A program made the translations under genes and the position numbers. The notes under the pieces were generated by a model. The model was not told the DNA's origin, did not search any database, and worked only from the letters and a program-made list of their open reading frames with translations. Shown here one piece after another: positions 4,941 to 6,396 of a DNA stretch of 6,396 bases (its first letter is position 1; each line of letters starts with the position of its first letter). Origin of the DNA: Chitinophagaceae bacterium (GTDB taxonomy: Bacteria; Bacteroidota; Bacteroidia; Chitinophagales; Chitinophagaceae); contig JAACZX010000143.1 of NCBI GenBank assembly GCA_009996555.1, positions 1 to 6,396 on the forward strand, given 5' to 3'.

Positions 4941-6396
4941 ATGGCCTTCACTCATTTTAAAGTTCCCTACGCTACAGAAAACGCATATTCAAAGAAAGTC
5001 GCTTATTTCTCCATGGAGTTTGCAGTACACCAGCCGCTGAAGATCTACAGCGGAGGTTTGGGTTTTTTAGCTGGCTCTCACATGCGTAGTGCATACGAAC
5101 TGAAACAAAATCTTATTGGTATTGGTATCCTGTGGAAGTATGGTTATTACGACCAGGCACGCAACCAGGACCAGACATTGCAGGTGCAGTGGAACGAAAA
5201 GATCTACAATTTTTTAGAAGATACAGGTCTGAAATTTCAGATCAATATTCATGATCATCCTGTTTGGGTGAAAGCATGGTACCTCAACCCTGAAACATTC
5301 AAGAGTGCTCCGATGTTTTTATTGAGCACCGATCTTCCTGAGAATGATTATGTATCACAAACCATCTGTCACCGTTTGTATGATGCAAACGTTGCAACCA
5401 AAGTTGCCCAGTTTATTTTGCTGGGTGTGGGTGGTGCAAAACTCATTGATGAATTAGGATTTAAACCTGATGTGTATCATTTGAATGAAGCGCATGGTAT
5501 TTCGTCTGCTTTCTATCTCTATAATAAATTCGGCAGTGTGGATGAAGTGAAGAAACGGTTGGTATTCACTACACACACACCGGAAGAAGCGGGTAATGAA
5601 AAACATGATATGTACCTGTGCGAAAAGATGAGTTATTTCTGCGGTATTCCGTTGGATGAAGTGCGTAAGCTCACTGGTATTTATGATGATCAGTTTAATC
5701 ATTCACTTGCTGCATTGCGTTTTGCAAGGCATGCAAACGGTGTAAGTGCATTGCATGGCGAAGTGAGCCGTAAAATGTGGAGCCACTACGATAACGTAGC
5801 GCCGATTACACATGTTACCAATGCACAGAACTGGCGTTACTGGGCCGATAAGCAGTTGTACTTCTCCATGGATGAAAACAACGATGAGCGTTTTGATGAC
5901 CGTAAGAATTATCTGAAGCGCCGTGCATTTGATCTGGTGGCCGATCAAACAGGAAAACTGTTTGATGGTAATGTGCTCACTATTGTTTGGGCACGCAGGT
6001 TTGCAGGTTATAAACGTGCAGAGCTCATTACACGTGATCTTGACCGTTTCAATGCATTGCTCAGCAATAAAAAATATCCTGTGCAGATCATCTGGGCTGG
6101 TAAGCCTTACCCGGTTGATTATCCTGCTATCAGCGATTTTAATAATCTTGTTCACCTGAGTAAGAATTATAAAAATGTAGCTGTATGCACTGGCTATGAA
6201 CTGGCGTTGAGCAAACGTTTAAAGCAAGCGGCTGATGTGTGGTTAAACAATCCACGTGTGCCACGTGAGGCAAGTGGTACCAGTGGTATGACGGCTGCCA
6301 TGAATGGTGCTGTTAACTTCAGCACGTTCGATGGTTGGATCTGCGAATTTGCCAACCATGGTAACAACAGCTTTATTGTTCCGCCTGTTGATTACA
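4941..6396 (+). CDS. glgP: GT35 alpha-glucan (glycogen) phosphorylase-like protein, 3' end cut by the window; PLP lysine absent
   Basis: The first 485 codons are present and open to the window end. The protein resembles the short, T. maritima-type alpha-glucan phosphorylases, cytosolic enzymes that release glucose-1-phosphate from glycogen or maltodextrin using PLP as cofactor. Visible motifs are KVAYFSMEF (19-27), IYSGGLGFLAGSHMRSA (35-51, the glycine loop near the PLP phosphate), VYHLNEAHG (178-186), FTTHTPEEAGNE (209-220), ITHVTNAQNW (289-298), WARRFAGYKR (350-359, equivalent to the muscle-enzyme phosphate-site Arg569 and Lys574) and REASGTSGMTAAMNG (442-456). In GT35 enzymes the last motif carries the PLP Schiff-base lysine (muscle Lys680, GTGNMK; bacterial SGMK). 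Here that residue is Thr451. PLP-dependent phosphorolysis is therefore doubtful, although the fold is clearly GT35. The start ATG is supported by the conserved KKVAYFSMEF a short distance downstream. Codon use resembles the neighbours. The symbol reflects family, not proven activity. Confidence 0.88.
   Translation, partial: MAFTHFKVPYATENAYSKKVAYFSMEFAVHQPLKIYSGGLGFLAGSHMRSAYELKQNLIGIGILWKYGYYDQARNQDQTLQVQWNEKIYNFLEDTGLKFQINIHDHPVWVKAWYLNPETFKSAPMFLLSTDLPENDYVSQTICHRLYDANVATKVAQFILLGVGGAKLIDELGFKPDVYHLNEAHGISSAFYLYNKFGSVDEVKKRLVFTTHTPEEAGNEKHDMYLCEKMSYFCGIPLDEVRKLTGIYDDQFNHSLAALRFARHANGVSALHGEVSRKMWSHYDNVAPITHVTNAQNWRYWADKQLYFSMDENNDERFDDRKNYLKRRAFDLVADQTGKLFDGNVLTIVWARRFAGYKRAELITRDLDRFNALLSNKKYPVQIIWAGKPYPVDYPAISDFNNLVHLSKNYKNVAVCTGYELALSKRLKQAADVWLNNPRVPREASGTSGMTAAMNGAVNFSTFDGWICEFANHGNNSFIVPPVDY

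Noticed and set aside
5568..5582. Short (AC)n run in the phosphorylase gene
   Set aside because: It encodes the conserved TTHTP motif in frame; the repeat is too short to call a microsatellite.
5454..6159. Open frames on both strands overlapping the phosphorylase gene
   Set aside because: They are Cys/His/Ile-rich shadow translations of a conserved GT35 coding region.

Overview
The window looks like a chromosomal segment from a member of the Bacteroidota, most likely Chitinophagaceae or a close relative. The reasons are an Nramp transporter fused to a universal-stress domain, promoter-like TTG/TAnnTTTG signals with no strong Shine-Dalgarno sequences, a lysine-rich lipoprotein with an LAAC lipobox, a GC-rich palindrome/DUF559 cassette of a kind I associate with this phylum, and a short divergent alpha-glucan phosphorylase. 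The taxonomic call is inference from protein style, not from a marker gene.

Layout. Positions 1-62 are the tail downstream of mntH and contain an imperfectly terminator-like stem-loop. On the minus strand, mntR (2625 to 1966) and mntH (1943 to 63) form a two-gene operon with a 22-nt gap. A DtxR-type dyad (TTTAG-N6-CTAAA) lies just upstream of mntR and overlaps the predicted -7 element, which suggests a self-repressing manganese-uptake unit. The divergent intergenic region also holds six tandem degenerate 7-bp units (2704-2745). On the plus strand follow a predicted lipoprotein of unknown function (2806-3759), then a compact cassette (3784-4321) in which a DUF559 (Vsr/PD-(D/E)XK-like) endonuclease gene lies between inverted GC-rich palindromic repeats, then a Rid-family protein (4465-4857), and finally an alpha-glucan phosphorylase-like gene (4941 to beyond 6396).

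How the genes relate. Only mntR and mntH are clearly one functional unit: sensor plus transporter. The lipoprotein, Rid protein and phosphorylase show no obvious pathway link. The DUF559 cassette looks inserted between the lipoprotein and the Rid gene.

The two observations I consider most worth follow-up are: (a) the GT35 phosphorylase-like protein aligns without gaps through the PLP-site motif but has Thr instead of the Schiff-base Lys, while keeping the phosphate-site Arg/Lys; and (b) the DUF559 gene is bracketed by near-identical inverted palindromes, the downstream one being translated as part of the protein, which suggests a REP-like, possibly nuclease-mobilised element. No gene-free stretch exceeds 300 bases. 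I saw no tRNA, rRNA, CRISPR array or classical insertion sequence.
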